Shown: positions 1-6,595 of the stretch, one piece after another
Position numbering within the stretch: position 1 is the first letter of the stretch
How the letters are laid out: the number at the start of each line of letters is the position of its first letter
Assembly (NCBI GenBank): GCA_002320935.1
Contig: DCLG01000005.1
Span: 15,344 to 25,524, forward strand
DNA from: Pedobacter sp. UBA1654
GTDB lineage: Bacteria; Bacteroidota; Bacteroidia; Sphingobacteriales; Sphingobacteriaceae
DNA: 10,181 nucleotides
Reading direction: 5' to 3'
Program-made: the position numbers and the translations under genes
Notes under the pieces: model-generated
The model's input: the letters and a program-made list of their open reading frames with translations, nothing else
Told to the model about the DNA's origin: nothing
The model's database searches: none

Positions 1-2
1 TC

Positions 3-395
3 GAAGCTGATAAAGCTTACTCCTATTTTTTAATTAACGACATCCCAAACCTTTCGGGGCTATTGCTACATGATGATTTATCACTTAACTCCACCGAAAA
101 GGCTTTTCTAAGATTTGTTAACGTATCACCAGATGCGGGAAACTTAGACCTTGCCGTTGATAGTGGTTCCACACTCGTGGCGGACAAAGGATTCAAAGCA
201 GCCAGTGAATTTGTCAGCATTGATCCAAAGGCATATAATCTCGTAATTAAAAGTAAGTCGGGCGGGCAGATCCTTGCAACGATGAAGGGCGTATCGCTTA
301 CAGCCGGAAAAATGTACAGCATCGTAGCTGCGGGGATGTCAACTCCGGCTGAACTGCAGCAGCCTTTGCAATTGCAGCTGATTACAAACCGATAA
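3..395 (+). CDS. DUF4397 domain protein, C-terminal part (5' end outside window)
   Basis: The reading frame is open from the left edge, so the gene starts upstream; a TTG at 63 is only an internal Leu codon. The visible 130 residues begin with the end of one repeat (SYFLINDIPNLSGLLLHDDL) and then carry a second, complete one. The core LRFVNVSPDAGNLDLAVDSG, followed by a phenylalanine-rich strand, a YNLVIK strand and LTAGKMYSIVAAG, is the beta-sandwich pattern of the DUF4397 family. Bacteroidota members are usually two-repeat secreted or lipid-anchored proteins of about 220-250 residues, so roughly half is missing here. Any signal peptide would lie outside the window. Molecular function is unknown; an extracytoplasmic location is inferred from the family. 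It is separated from the next gene by a 228-bp gap with a repeat array and is probably not co-transcribed with it. Confidence 0.85.
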   Translation, partial: EADKAYSYFLINDIPNLSGLLLHDDLSLNSTEKAFLRFVNVSPDAGNLDLAVDSGSTLVADKGFKAASEFVSIDPKAYNLVIKSKSGGQILATMKGVSLTAGKMYSIVAAGMSTPAELQQPLQLQLITNR

Positions 396-440
396 GAGCT
401 GAATCAGCTTGCAGCTTGAAGAGGCCTCTAACCGGTAGTA

Positions 441-480
441 ACCCGGTGTTGATCCGCCGTATGACGGGTCAACACCGGGT
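441..480. repeat. Long inverted repeat (16-bp stem, 8-nt loop)
   Basis: The arm at 441-456 (ACCCGGTGTTGATCCG) is complementary to the arm at 465-480 (CGGGTCAACACCGGGT), with a single T:G mismatch that would be a wobble pair in RNA. The loop is 457-464. It lies 45 bp after the DUF4397 stop codon and could cap the 3' end of that transcript. There is no T-run on either strand next to it, so it does not look like a standard intrinsic terminator. Its right arm is also the first unit of the 11-bp repeat array that follows. Confidence 0.7.
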
Positions 481-526
481 CAACCCCGGGTCAAGGCCGG
501 GTTAAGGCCTTGTCAACCCCGGGACA
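466..526. repeat. GC-rich array of 11-bp tandem repeats, about 5.5 units
   Basis: Five consecutive 11-base units are in exact register: 466-476 GGGTCAACACC, 477-487 GGGTCAACCCC, 488-498 GGGTCAAGGCC, 499-509 GGGTTAAGGCC and 510-520 TTGTCAACCCC. A partial sixth unit (GGGACA) runs to 526. The consensus is GGGTCAAnnCC. An inverted copy of unit 1 lies just upstream at 445-455 and forms the left arm of the inverted repeat. The array is far more GC-rich than the flanking sequence and has no open frame worth reporting. It sits about 100 bp before the DUF421 gene. It is either a family of repeated extragenic palindrome-like elements or a cluster of binding sites at one-helical-turn spacing; the sequence alone does not decide. 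Confidence 0.75.
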
Positions 527-623
527 GTTGGTATTATCGCTGCCTTTTTCTATAAACGCTTCCAAGGATTGCACGGTCGAAAACAAATCAAGCTGTATTT
601 ACATTATGTTATAAACTGGTATC

Positions 624-1313
624 ATGAACTTCGACTGGCATAGGATCTTTTTCAGCGATCAGGATTATTCGTTTTTCTGGGAAATACTTTTTCGCACGCC
701 GATCATGTTCCTCGCTGTCGTGATTGTCTTACGATTTACCGGTAAAAGAGGGGTACAACAGTTATCGATTTTCGAGATGGTGATGATCATCACTTTGGGT
801 TCTGCTGCGGGAGATTCCATGTTTTATGATGACGTCGGCATGTTACATGCGCTGGCCGTTTTTGCGCTTGTGCTCGGGGTTTACCGCATTCTCATTTGGC
901 TGATTACCAAGTTCGAGTGGTTCGAAATCATCATGGAAGGTAAACCCATCTACATCATTCGAGAAGGAATCATGTGCCTGGAAGAGTTACACTCTAAAGA
1001 GCTCGGATCCGATGAGTTTCTGGGCGCACTTCGCGGGCAGCACATCGATCAGCTTGGACAGGTTAAGTACGCCGTATTAGAGGACACTGGAAACTTGAGT
1101 GTTTTCTTTTTCACGGATGAGGAAGTTCGCCCGGGGCTGCCCATACTGCCTGATGAATACGAGCGTAAATCAAACAAGATCGGAAAAGCAGGCCTATATG
1201 CCTGTTCAAAATGCGCCCGTACTTATCAGCTGGAGCCTGCTAATGATGTCCCATGTGACACTTGCAACAATAAGGAATGGGTAGAAGCAGTTTGCCGGAA
1301 AAGAGTTGCCTGA
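624..1313 (+). CDS. DUF421/YetF-family membrane protein with C-terminal zinc-ribbon-like tail
   Basis: This 229-residue protein has the order expected for DUF421 (YetF-type) proteins. Three membrane segments lie at about residues 21-38, 49-66 and 73-95, with the conserved TGKR motif at 39-42 following the first. A soluble domain from about 100 begins with the EGKP turn (105-108) and ends in a beta-rich part near 145-165 (VKYAVLEDTGNLSVFFF). After the usual domain there is an extension with two CxxC pairs, Cys194/Cys197 and Cys211/Cys214, spaced like a small zinc ribbon. The biochemical function of the family is not settled; the protein should sit in the inner membrane with the soluble part in the cytoplasm. 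The ATG at 624 is chosen because it directly precedes the first hydrophobic segment; an earlier ATG at 606 meets a stop after two codons. It converges on the sigma factor gene with 7 bp between stops. Confidence 0.85.
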   Translation: MNFDWHRIFFSDQDYSFFWEILFRTPIMFLAVVIVLRFTGKRGVQQLSIFEMVMIITLGSAAGDSMFYDDVGMLHALAVFALVLGVYRILIWLITKFEWFEIIMEGKPIYIIREGIMCLEELHSKELGSDEFLGALRGQHIDQLGQVKYAVLEDTGNLSVFFFTDEEVRPGLPILPDEYERKSNKIGKAGLYACSKCARTYQLEPANDVPCDTCNNKEWVEAVCRKRVA

Positions 1314-1320
1314 TGATGCT

Positions 1321-1887
1321 TCAGGTTTGGAAAGGAAAGTACTTCATAGCATTTCTCAGGTATTGCAATGCAGTGGTCAGTTGATTTTCCACAGTGCGCT
1401 TTGAAATACTCAACTTCTCCGCAATTTCATCATTAGACATCTGATCTGTCCTGCTCAAGGTAAATATCTCGCGGCATCGTTTTGGAAGACGGCCCAGCGT
1501 GTTTTCCAATGCATTTTCAAGTTCTCCGGTATTGATGTTCTCCTCACCTTGATTGCGGCTCTGCTGCCCATTGTCGAGCAGCGCATAATCTTCAACATAA
1601 ATGATATTAGTTGCCTTTCTTGCTTTTAATGCCTTATAGACATGGTACCGCGCTGCGGTGCTCAGGTAACTTTTAAAAGCATTGATCTCATATTCCTGGC
1701 GTTTGCGCCAGAGATTTAGAAAGATATCGTGTACAATCTGCGAAGCCGCATCTTCATCCTTTAGGTAAGTATATGCAGTATTGTAAATTAGGGTCCAGTA
1801 TCGCTCAAACAGCGCATCGAAAGCCTTTTTGTCCTCACGACAAATGGCAGTCCATAGTTCTGCGTCTGTGCATACGTTTAAAGACAT
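1321..1887 (-). CDS. ECF RNA polymerase sigma factor, FecI-like (Bacteroidota type)
   Basis: The 188-residue product has the two-domain plan of an extracytoplasmic-function sigma factor. Region 2 spans about residues 22-90, including AFDALFERYW, the DEDAASQIVHDIFLNLWRKR helix that contacts core RNA polymerase, and the -10 recognition helix ending near YKALKARK. A polar linker (about 100-120) leads to region 4 (124-180), with LGRLPKRCREIF and the helix-turn-helix MSNDEIAEKLSISKRTVENQ that reads the -35 element. Length is normal for the group. By context it pairs with the FecR anti-sigma factor encoded divergently 147 bp away, and its likely target is the fecR-susC-susD unit. It is unusual that sigma is divergent from fecR rather than upstream and co-directional. 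The ATG at 1887 is placed about 20 bp after a good promoter match. Confidence 0.93.
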   Translation of the reverse strand: MSLNVCTDAELWTAICREDKKAFDALFERYWTLIYNTAYTYLKDEDAASQIVHDIFLNLWRKRQEYEINAFKSYLSTAARYHVYKALKARKATNIIYVEDYALLDNGQQSRNQGEENINTGELENALENTLGRLPKRCREIFTLSRTDQMSNDEIAEKLSISKRTVENQLTTALQYLRNAMKYFPFQT

Positions 1888-1907
1888 ATCGGTTTATATT
1901 GGTCGAC

Positions 1908-1939
1908 TAAACCTAGCTATTTTTTTATAGCCCTCCAAA
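1908..1939 (-). promoter_or_regulatory. Candidate Bacteroidota-type housekeeping promoter for the sigma gene
   Basis: Read on the minus strand, TTTG (plus coordinates 1936-1939) is followed after exactly 20 bases by TAGGTTTA (1908-1915). This fits the published Bacteroidota pattern TTTG-N19-21-TAnnTTTG with one mismatch, in the last base. Transcription would start near 1901, leaving a leader of roughly 15 bases before the ATG at 1887. No experimental start site is available from sequence alone. Confidence 0.5.
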
Positions 1940-1949
1940 TGGATGCCTG

Positions 1950-1985
1950 CACATAAAAACAAAAAATAATTCATGTTTTTATGTG
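1950..1985. promoter_or_regulatory. Perfect 12-bp inverted repeat in the sigma/fecR divergent region
   Basis: CACATAAAAACA (1950-1961) is followed, after a 12-base AT-rich spacer, by its exact reverse complement TGTTTTTATGTG (1974-1985). It lies immediately upstream of the predicted -33 element of the sigma gene and 50 bp before the fecR start. That is where a dimeric regulator could act on both genes. A structural role in either transcript is also possible, though the arms are AT-rich and would form a weak RNA stem. Operator function is inferred from position and symmetry only. Confidence 0.45.
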
Positions 1986-2034
1986 TGTAGCCCATGAAAA
2001 AAGGATCTGATAGTATATAACCAAATATATTACC

Positions 2035-3174
2035 ATGACTCCAGAGGAGCTTTTCGAATTGCAGGAGCGATATTTCGCCGGCCATTGTACGCCGGAAGAG
2101 ATCGCATTGTTGAAGCAGCATGAAGGTGACTTTCAGCTGCTTGATAGACCCTGGAGTGCCGAACAGGGGGATGAGCAGCAGCTGAAGCATAAAATTCTTG
2201 AGCAGCTTCATCAGTCGATGGCCGAAAGGCCGCAGCGCAATATTCCTTTCCGGTATTATTATGCAGCAGCAGCCATGCTGTTGTTCGGATTATGTGTATT
2301 CTTATTTTATCCCAGGACCAACGATGCCGTACAAACCTTTGCTGATAACAAGAAAACGGCTCCTGCCGGAGTTATAAAGCCTGGCTCGACCAGGGCCACA
2401 TTAACCTTGTCTGACGGCACCGTAATTAACCTGGATGAGGTGCAAAGTGGACTTGTTTCCAGGCAGGGCAATGTAACGGTAGGCAAGACTGCCGATGGTA
2501 AGTTGATTTACCAGGTTAAAGCTGCTGCAGATCAGCCCTTGATTTACAATACCATCAGTACACCGCGTGGTGGAGAATATCAGATCGTACTCCCGGATGG
2601 TACACATGTCTGGCTCAATGCCGCCTCATCCTTACGTTTCCCTTCCGTATTTTCAGGCTCCGAAAGGAAAGTTGAACTAAAAGGTGAAGCCTACTTCGAA
2701 GTCGCGGGAAATAAGCAAAAGCCATTTAAAGTTGCGGTTAACAATATGGGTATTGAAGTGCTTGGAACGCACTTCAATGTGAACGCCTATGATGATGAAG
2801 CGCAGATCAAAACGACATTATTGGAAGGATCGGTAAAACTTATTGCAGGCAGCAATCACAGGTTGTTAAAACCAGGGCAGCAGGCAAGCCTTGGAAAACA
2901 GTCGGATTTCAGTATTGCTGAGGTGAATGTTGACGAGGCCATTGCCTGGAAGAACGGCTATTTCATTTTCGACAATGAGAATATAGAAAGTATTATGCGA
3001 AAGGTTTCACGTTGGTATGATGTGGAAGTTACCTATCAGGGCAAAGTTGACCAGGGTCGTTATGGTGGCACGGTATCGCGGTTCGACAATGTTGAAGGGG
3101 TCTTGAAATCCTTGGAACTAACAGGATCCGTTCGTTTCAGAATGGAAGGAAGGAGGATTACAGTGATGCGATAA
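2035..3174 (+). CDS. FecR-family anti-sigma factor, inner-membrane signal transducer
   Basis: This 379-residue protein shows the standard Bacteroidota FecR architecture. A cytoplasmic N-terminal region (1-70; LFELQERYFAGHCTPEE resembles the sigma-binding helical segment) is followed by one membrane helix (about 74-92, YYYAAAAMLLFGLCVFLFY). A periplasmic FecR domain spans about 173-270, with the family hallmarks TPRGGEYQIVLPDGTHVWLN, LKGEAYFEV and GTHFNVNAY. A C-terminal DUF4974 domain (about 308-377) contains YFIFDNENIESIMRKVSRWY. The family holds its sigma factor at the membrane and takes the signal from the STN domain of a TonB-dependent transporter. The partners are probably the divergent ECF sigma factor and the SusC encoded 70 bp downstream. 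Length is typical and nothing is truncated. The ATG at 2035 gives the full N-terminal helix and no better start is seen. Confidence 0.95.
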   Translation: MTPEELFELQERYFAGHCTPEEIALLKQHEGDFQLLDRPWSAEQGDEQQLKHKILEQLHQSMAERPQRNIPFRYYYAAAAMLLFGLCVFLFYPRTNDAVQTFADNKKTAPAGVIKPGSTRATLTLSDGTVINLDEVQSGLVSRQGNVTVGKTADGKLIYQVKAAADQPLIYNTISTPRGGEYQIVLPDGTHVWLNAASSLRFPSVFSGSERKVELKGEAYFEVAGNKQKPFKVAVNNMGIEVLGTHFNVNAYDDEAQIKTTLLEGSVKLIAGSNHRLLKPGQQASLGKQSDFSIAEVNVDEAIAWKNGYFIFDNENIESIMRKVSRWYDVEVTYQGKVDQGRYGGTVSRFDNVEGVLKSLELTGSVRFRMEGRRITVMR

Positions 3175-3244
3175 AACCTACTGAACCTTGAACGCTCCTG
3201 ATGCGCTAAGCATAAATAAACAACCAGATATTAAACTCATTATA

Positions 3245-6200
3245 ATGAATAAGGATAGAAAATCTTTGAAATTTTTAATGGTTATGAAACTCTTACTTGT
3301 ATTTGTTTTAACAACCATTTTTCAGGTTAACGCTGCTACATACGGGCAAAATGTAACCCTGAATGTTAAGAATGCCTCGCTTAAAGAGGTGCTTGATGTA
3401 CTCAGAAAACAAACCGGATACCATTTCCTATATAGAACGGAAATGCTGAATCAAACGCGTCAGCTGAGCATCAGTGTGACGAATGAACCCCTGGCGACAG
3501 TCCTGGAGAAGTGTTTCGAAGGTCTGCCGCTGACATACTCCATCAATGATAAGACCATCGTTCTGCGTGAAAGACCAGTCCCTGTCGTGCAAAACGTGCA
3601 GCAGGCAAGAATCACTGGTACTGTCACTGATGCAACCGGGCTACCAATGCCCGGAGTAGGTATTAAGGTAAAGGGTACGACGACAACTTCGGTAACAGAC
3701 GCTGATGGTAAATATGTCGTAAATGCAGGTGGTAACATCACCCTGGTATTTTCTTATGTAGGTTATGAACCACAGGAAGTGGCTGCAAACGGTCGTACAA
3801 CGATAAATGTTACGCTTGCAGAAAGTCAGGCGGAACTGAGTGAAGTTGTTGTTATTGGTTATGGTACGGTACGACGTAAAGACCTTACCGGATCTGTAGC
3901 ATCCGTTAAAGGTGCCGACATTAAATCTGAGGGCGTTAGTGATGTGACACGTTCTTTGCAGGGCAGGATGCCGGGTGTGACCATCGAGTCTGCCGGCGGT
4001 GATCCGGGTGCAGGAACCAGGATCCTGATCCGTGGGGTCGGTTCATTGAACAACGCTACGCCGCTATACATTGTGGATGGGGTGCAGGTAGCTAACATTA
4101 ACAACCTTAATCAGACCGATATCGAGTCTGTGGATGTGTTGAAAGATGCTTCTGCAGCTGCGATCTACGGTTCAAGAGCAGCCAACGGGGTGGTATTGGT
4201 AACCACCAAATCCGGCAAAAGCGGTGCACCTGTTGTGCAATTAACCGCCAACGTGGGTGTGCAAAGTAAAGCAAGCAACATTGATGTGCTAAATGCACAG
4301 GAATGGGCAACTGTACACAATCAGGCGCATGCAAATGCTGGTTTAACACCACTTGAACTTGCAAACAATCCTGCTGCTCTGGGAGTAGGCACAGACTGGC
4401 AGGATGCCATTTTCCGCTCAGCGCCAATTCAGCAGTACAACCTACTGGTTAGTGGCGGCAGTGAAACCAGCAAATATAGTGTGTCCGGTGGTTATAATGA
4501 TCAGCAGGGCATTGTTGATGTGACCGGGTATAAGCGTTACAATCTGAGGGTTAAAACAGAAACGACAAAAGGCCGGTTAAAATTTGGTGAAACGATCTTG
4601 TTATCGAGAGAAAAATTCGTGAATATGCCAGCTGGCTGGGGTGGACAAGGTGGTAATCCAGTTGGATCTGCAATCAAGATGATCCCTGCTTTTAAAATCT
4701 ATAATCCGGAATTGCTGGGTGGATATGATGGTGCTTTTGGTTCCGTAGTGAACATTGCCAATCCAGTGGCACAGTTGGACTTACAAGATATTACCCGTGA
4801 AAACACGAGCATTTTAGCAAATGCTTTTGGAGAGTTAAAAATTTTTGAAGGTTTGAAGTATCGTCTGAACCTTGGCTATACCAATGTGTTTAATTCGAAT
4901 TACGATTATCACAGGCGTTATCAGGTTGGAGCACTGTTCTCACACCCGACAAATGACATCAGTCTAAGTAAAGACCAAAATGTTTTATTGTTGCTCGAAA
5001 ACACGCTGAGCTACGATAAGGTTTTTGGAAAACACAGTGTACAGGCATTGGCCGGATATACCTACCAAAGCAATAACTATAGTTTCACCAGCACTGCCCG
5101 TACTGATTTGCCGGATGGTATTGATCAGATTGACGCAGGTGCCGGTATTGCAACCAACTCTGGTAATCGTGTAGAAAATAACCTGATCTCGCTATTGGGA
5201 CGTGTGATCTATTCTTATGATGATCGCTACCTTTTAACAGCAAGTTTCAGACGTGATGGTTCGTCAAGATTTGGTGCAAATAACCGCTATGGTAATTTCC
5301 CTTCAGTAGCATTGGGCTGGAACATCATGAACGAAAGTTTCTTCGAACCGCTGGAGAAAACCTTCTCAAACCTAAAACTAAGGGCCAGCTACGGTGTATT
5401 GGGTAATCAGGAGATTGGTGACTACCAGTACAGTGCTGCTGTAGCTTCGAATATCAACTATGTAGTTGGTGCAGATCAGCAAAGATGGTTTGGTTCTATT
5501 CAAACCGCAATCGCTTCTCCAAATATCAAATGGGAGACTACAAAAACGGTAAACGTTGGTGTTGACGCAGGATTCTTCGGTAACAAGCTGAATTTGACTG
5601 CAGACTATTTCGTTAAGAAAACAACTGACGTATTGCTCCGCGTACCTATTCCAGGATCGGTAGGTTCTGTTGCAAATCCATTTGTGAATGCTGGAACATT
5701 GCGCAATAATGGTGTGGAGCTTGGCTTGAGCTATGGCAATACGGTAGGTAAGTTAAACTACAGCTTATTCGGTAGCATTAGTGCAGTAAGGAATAAGGTT
5801 ATCGAGCTTGGTACAGGTTCACAGCAGATCTTCGGCGGACAGCCAAATCACCATGGTGCAACCAGCACACTGACGGAAGCTGGTGGATCTATTGGTTCTT
5901 TCTACCTGATTGAGGCGCTTGGTGTATTCAATTCACAGGCAGAGATCGATGCCTATGCGAAAAATGGTCAGCTGATTCAACCAAATGCTGCACCTGGCGA
6001 TGTGAAGTTCTTCGACAAGAATGATGATGGACAGATCAACAACCTTGACCGGGTGAATCTGGGCAGTCCATTTCCAGACTTCGAATACGGCTTTGGTATC
6101 AATGCGAACATGCACAATTTTGACCTTGCTTTATTTTTCCAGGGCTCACAAGGTAATAAGATCTATAACGGTTTAGCACAGGATCTGCAGAGCACAAACT

Positions 6201-6574
6201 TGCAGATGAACTATGCAAAATCTACCTTAAATGCATGGACGCCAACCAACCAGTCGAACATACCACGTGTTACTGCGAATGATCCCAACTTAAACAGCCA
6301 GACTTCGTCTCGCTTTTTAGAGGATGGTTCTTATTTCAGGATGAAAACCGTACAGATCGGCTACACCTTGAAAGATGATTTTGCAAAAAGATTGCGGATA
6401 TCTTCCTTCCGTACGTATGTAAGTGCAGATAATATTTTCACCATCACCAACTATAGCGGCTTCAACCCGGATTTGGGTAGAACTGGTTCTATTTTCGATA
6501 GGGGTGTAGATTATGGGCATGTGGCTTATCCACTGGCAAGAACCATCTCTTTGGGTATTCAGTTAACCTTATAG
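3245..6574 (+). CDS. SusC/RagA-family TonB-dependent outer-membrane transporter with STN signalling domain
   Basis: The 1109-residue protein has, in order: a signal peptide (about 1-30, basic KDRKSLKF then LLLVFVLTTIF, likely cut near VNA|A); an STN domain (about 37-108, LNVKNASLKEVLDVLRKQTG); a carboxypeptidase-regulatory-like beta domain (about 122-193, ARITGTVTDATGLPMPGVGI); the SusC TonB-box region ELSEVVVIGYG (198-207); a plug domain (about 212-323, with LYIVDGVQV and LKDASAAAIYGSRAANGVVLVTT in pieces); then a long beta-barrel to the C-terminus. An EF-hand-like calcium loop (924-935, DKNDDGQINNLD) precedes the final strands, as in many SusC proteins. It forms the channel closed by the SusD lid and imports an oligomer ligand using TonB energy. 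The STN domain is what FecR-regulated transporters need. ATG 3245 is preferred to TTG 3188, because TTG would put about 19 extra residues before the signal peptide. Confidence 0.97.
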   Translation: MNKDRKSLKFLMVMKLLLVFVLTTIFQVNAATYGQNVTLNVKNASLKEVLDVLRKQTGYHFLYRTEMLNQTRQLSISVTNEPLATVLEKCFEGLPLTYSINDKTIVLRERPVPVVQNVQQARITGTVTDATGLPMPGVGIKVKGTTTTSVTDADGKYVVNAGGNITLVFSYVGYEPQEVAANGRTTINVTLAESQAELSEVVVIGYGTVRRKDLTGSVASVKGADIKSEGVSDVTRSLQGRMPGVTIESAGGDPGAGTRILIRGVGSLNNATPLYIVDGVQVANINNLNQTDIESVDVLKDASAAAIYGSRAANGVVLVTTKSGKSGAPVVQLTANVGVQSKASNIDVLNAQEWATVHNQAHANAGLTPLELANNPAALGVGTDWQDAIFRSAPIQQYNLLVSGGSETSKYSVSGGYNDQQGIVDVTGYKRYNLRVKTETTKGRLKFGETILLSREKFVNMPAGWGGQGGNPVGSAIKMIPAFKIYNPELLGGYDGAFGSVVNIANPVAQLDLQDITRENTSILANAFGELKIFEGLKYRLNLGYTNVFNSNYDYHRRYQVGALFSHPTNDISLSKDQNVLLLLENTLSYDKVFGKHSVQALAGYTYQSNNYSFTSTARTDLPDGIDQIDAGAGIATNSGNRVENNLISLLGRVIYSYDDRYLLTASFRRDGSSRFGANNRYGNFPSVALGWNIMNESFFEPLEKTFSNLKLRASYGVLGNQEIGDYQYSAAVASNINYVVGADQQRWFGSIQTAIASPNIKWETTKTVNVGVDAGFFGNKLNLTADYFVKKTTDVLLRVPIPGSVGSVANPFVNAGTLRNNGVELGLSYGNTVGKLNYSLFGSISAVRNKVIELGTGSQQIFGGQPNHHGATSTLTEAGGSIGSFYLIEALGVFNSQAEIDAYAKNGQLIQPNAAPGDVKFFDKNDDGQINNLDRVNLGSPFPDFEYGFGINANMHNFDLALFFQGSQGNKIYNGLAQDLQSTNLQMNYAKSTLNAWTPTNQSNIPRVTANDPNLNSQTSSRFLEDGSYFRMKTVQIGYTLKDDFAKRLRISSFRTYVSADNIFTITNYSGFNPDLGRTGSIFDRGVDYGHVAYPLARTISLGIQLTL

Positions 6575-6595
6575 TGTCAATTTAAATTAGTAATC

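Noticed and set aside
63..65. TTG as a start codon for the DUF4397 gene
   Set aside because: The frame is open to the left edge, and the residues before it match the end of a preceding DUF4397 repeat. The gene is therefore cut by the window, not started here.
466..526. 11-bp array considered as a CRISPR array
   Set aside because: The units are far too short, adjoin without spacers and vary inside; no cas gene is present.
1309..1325. Short inverted repeat (CCTGA...TCAGG) across the convergent DUF421 and sigma stop codons
   Set aside because: Only 5 bp of stem and no T-run on either strand, so not supportable as a terminator.
1894..2211. 105-codon minus-strand open frame spanning the sigma/fecR divergent region
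   Set aside because: It overlaps the well-supported fecR start on the opposite strand and runs through the AT-rich control region. Its product has no recognisable domain and low-complexity hydrophobic content.
3188..3244. In-frame TTG extension of susC
   Set aside because: It would place about 19 polar residues before a normal signal peptide. The ATG at 3245 gives a standard basic and hydrophobic leader.
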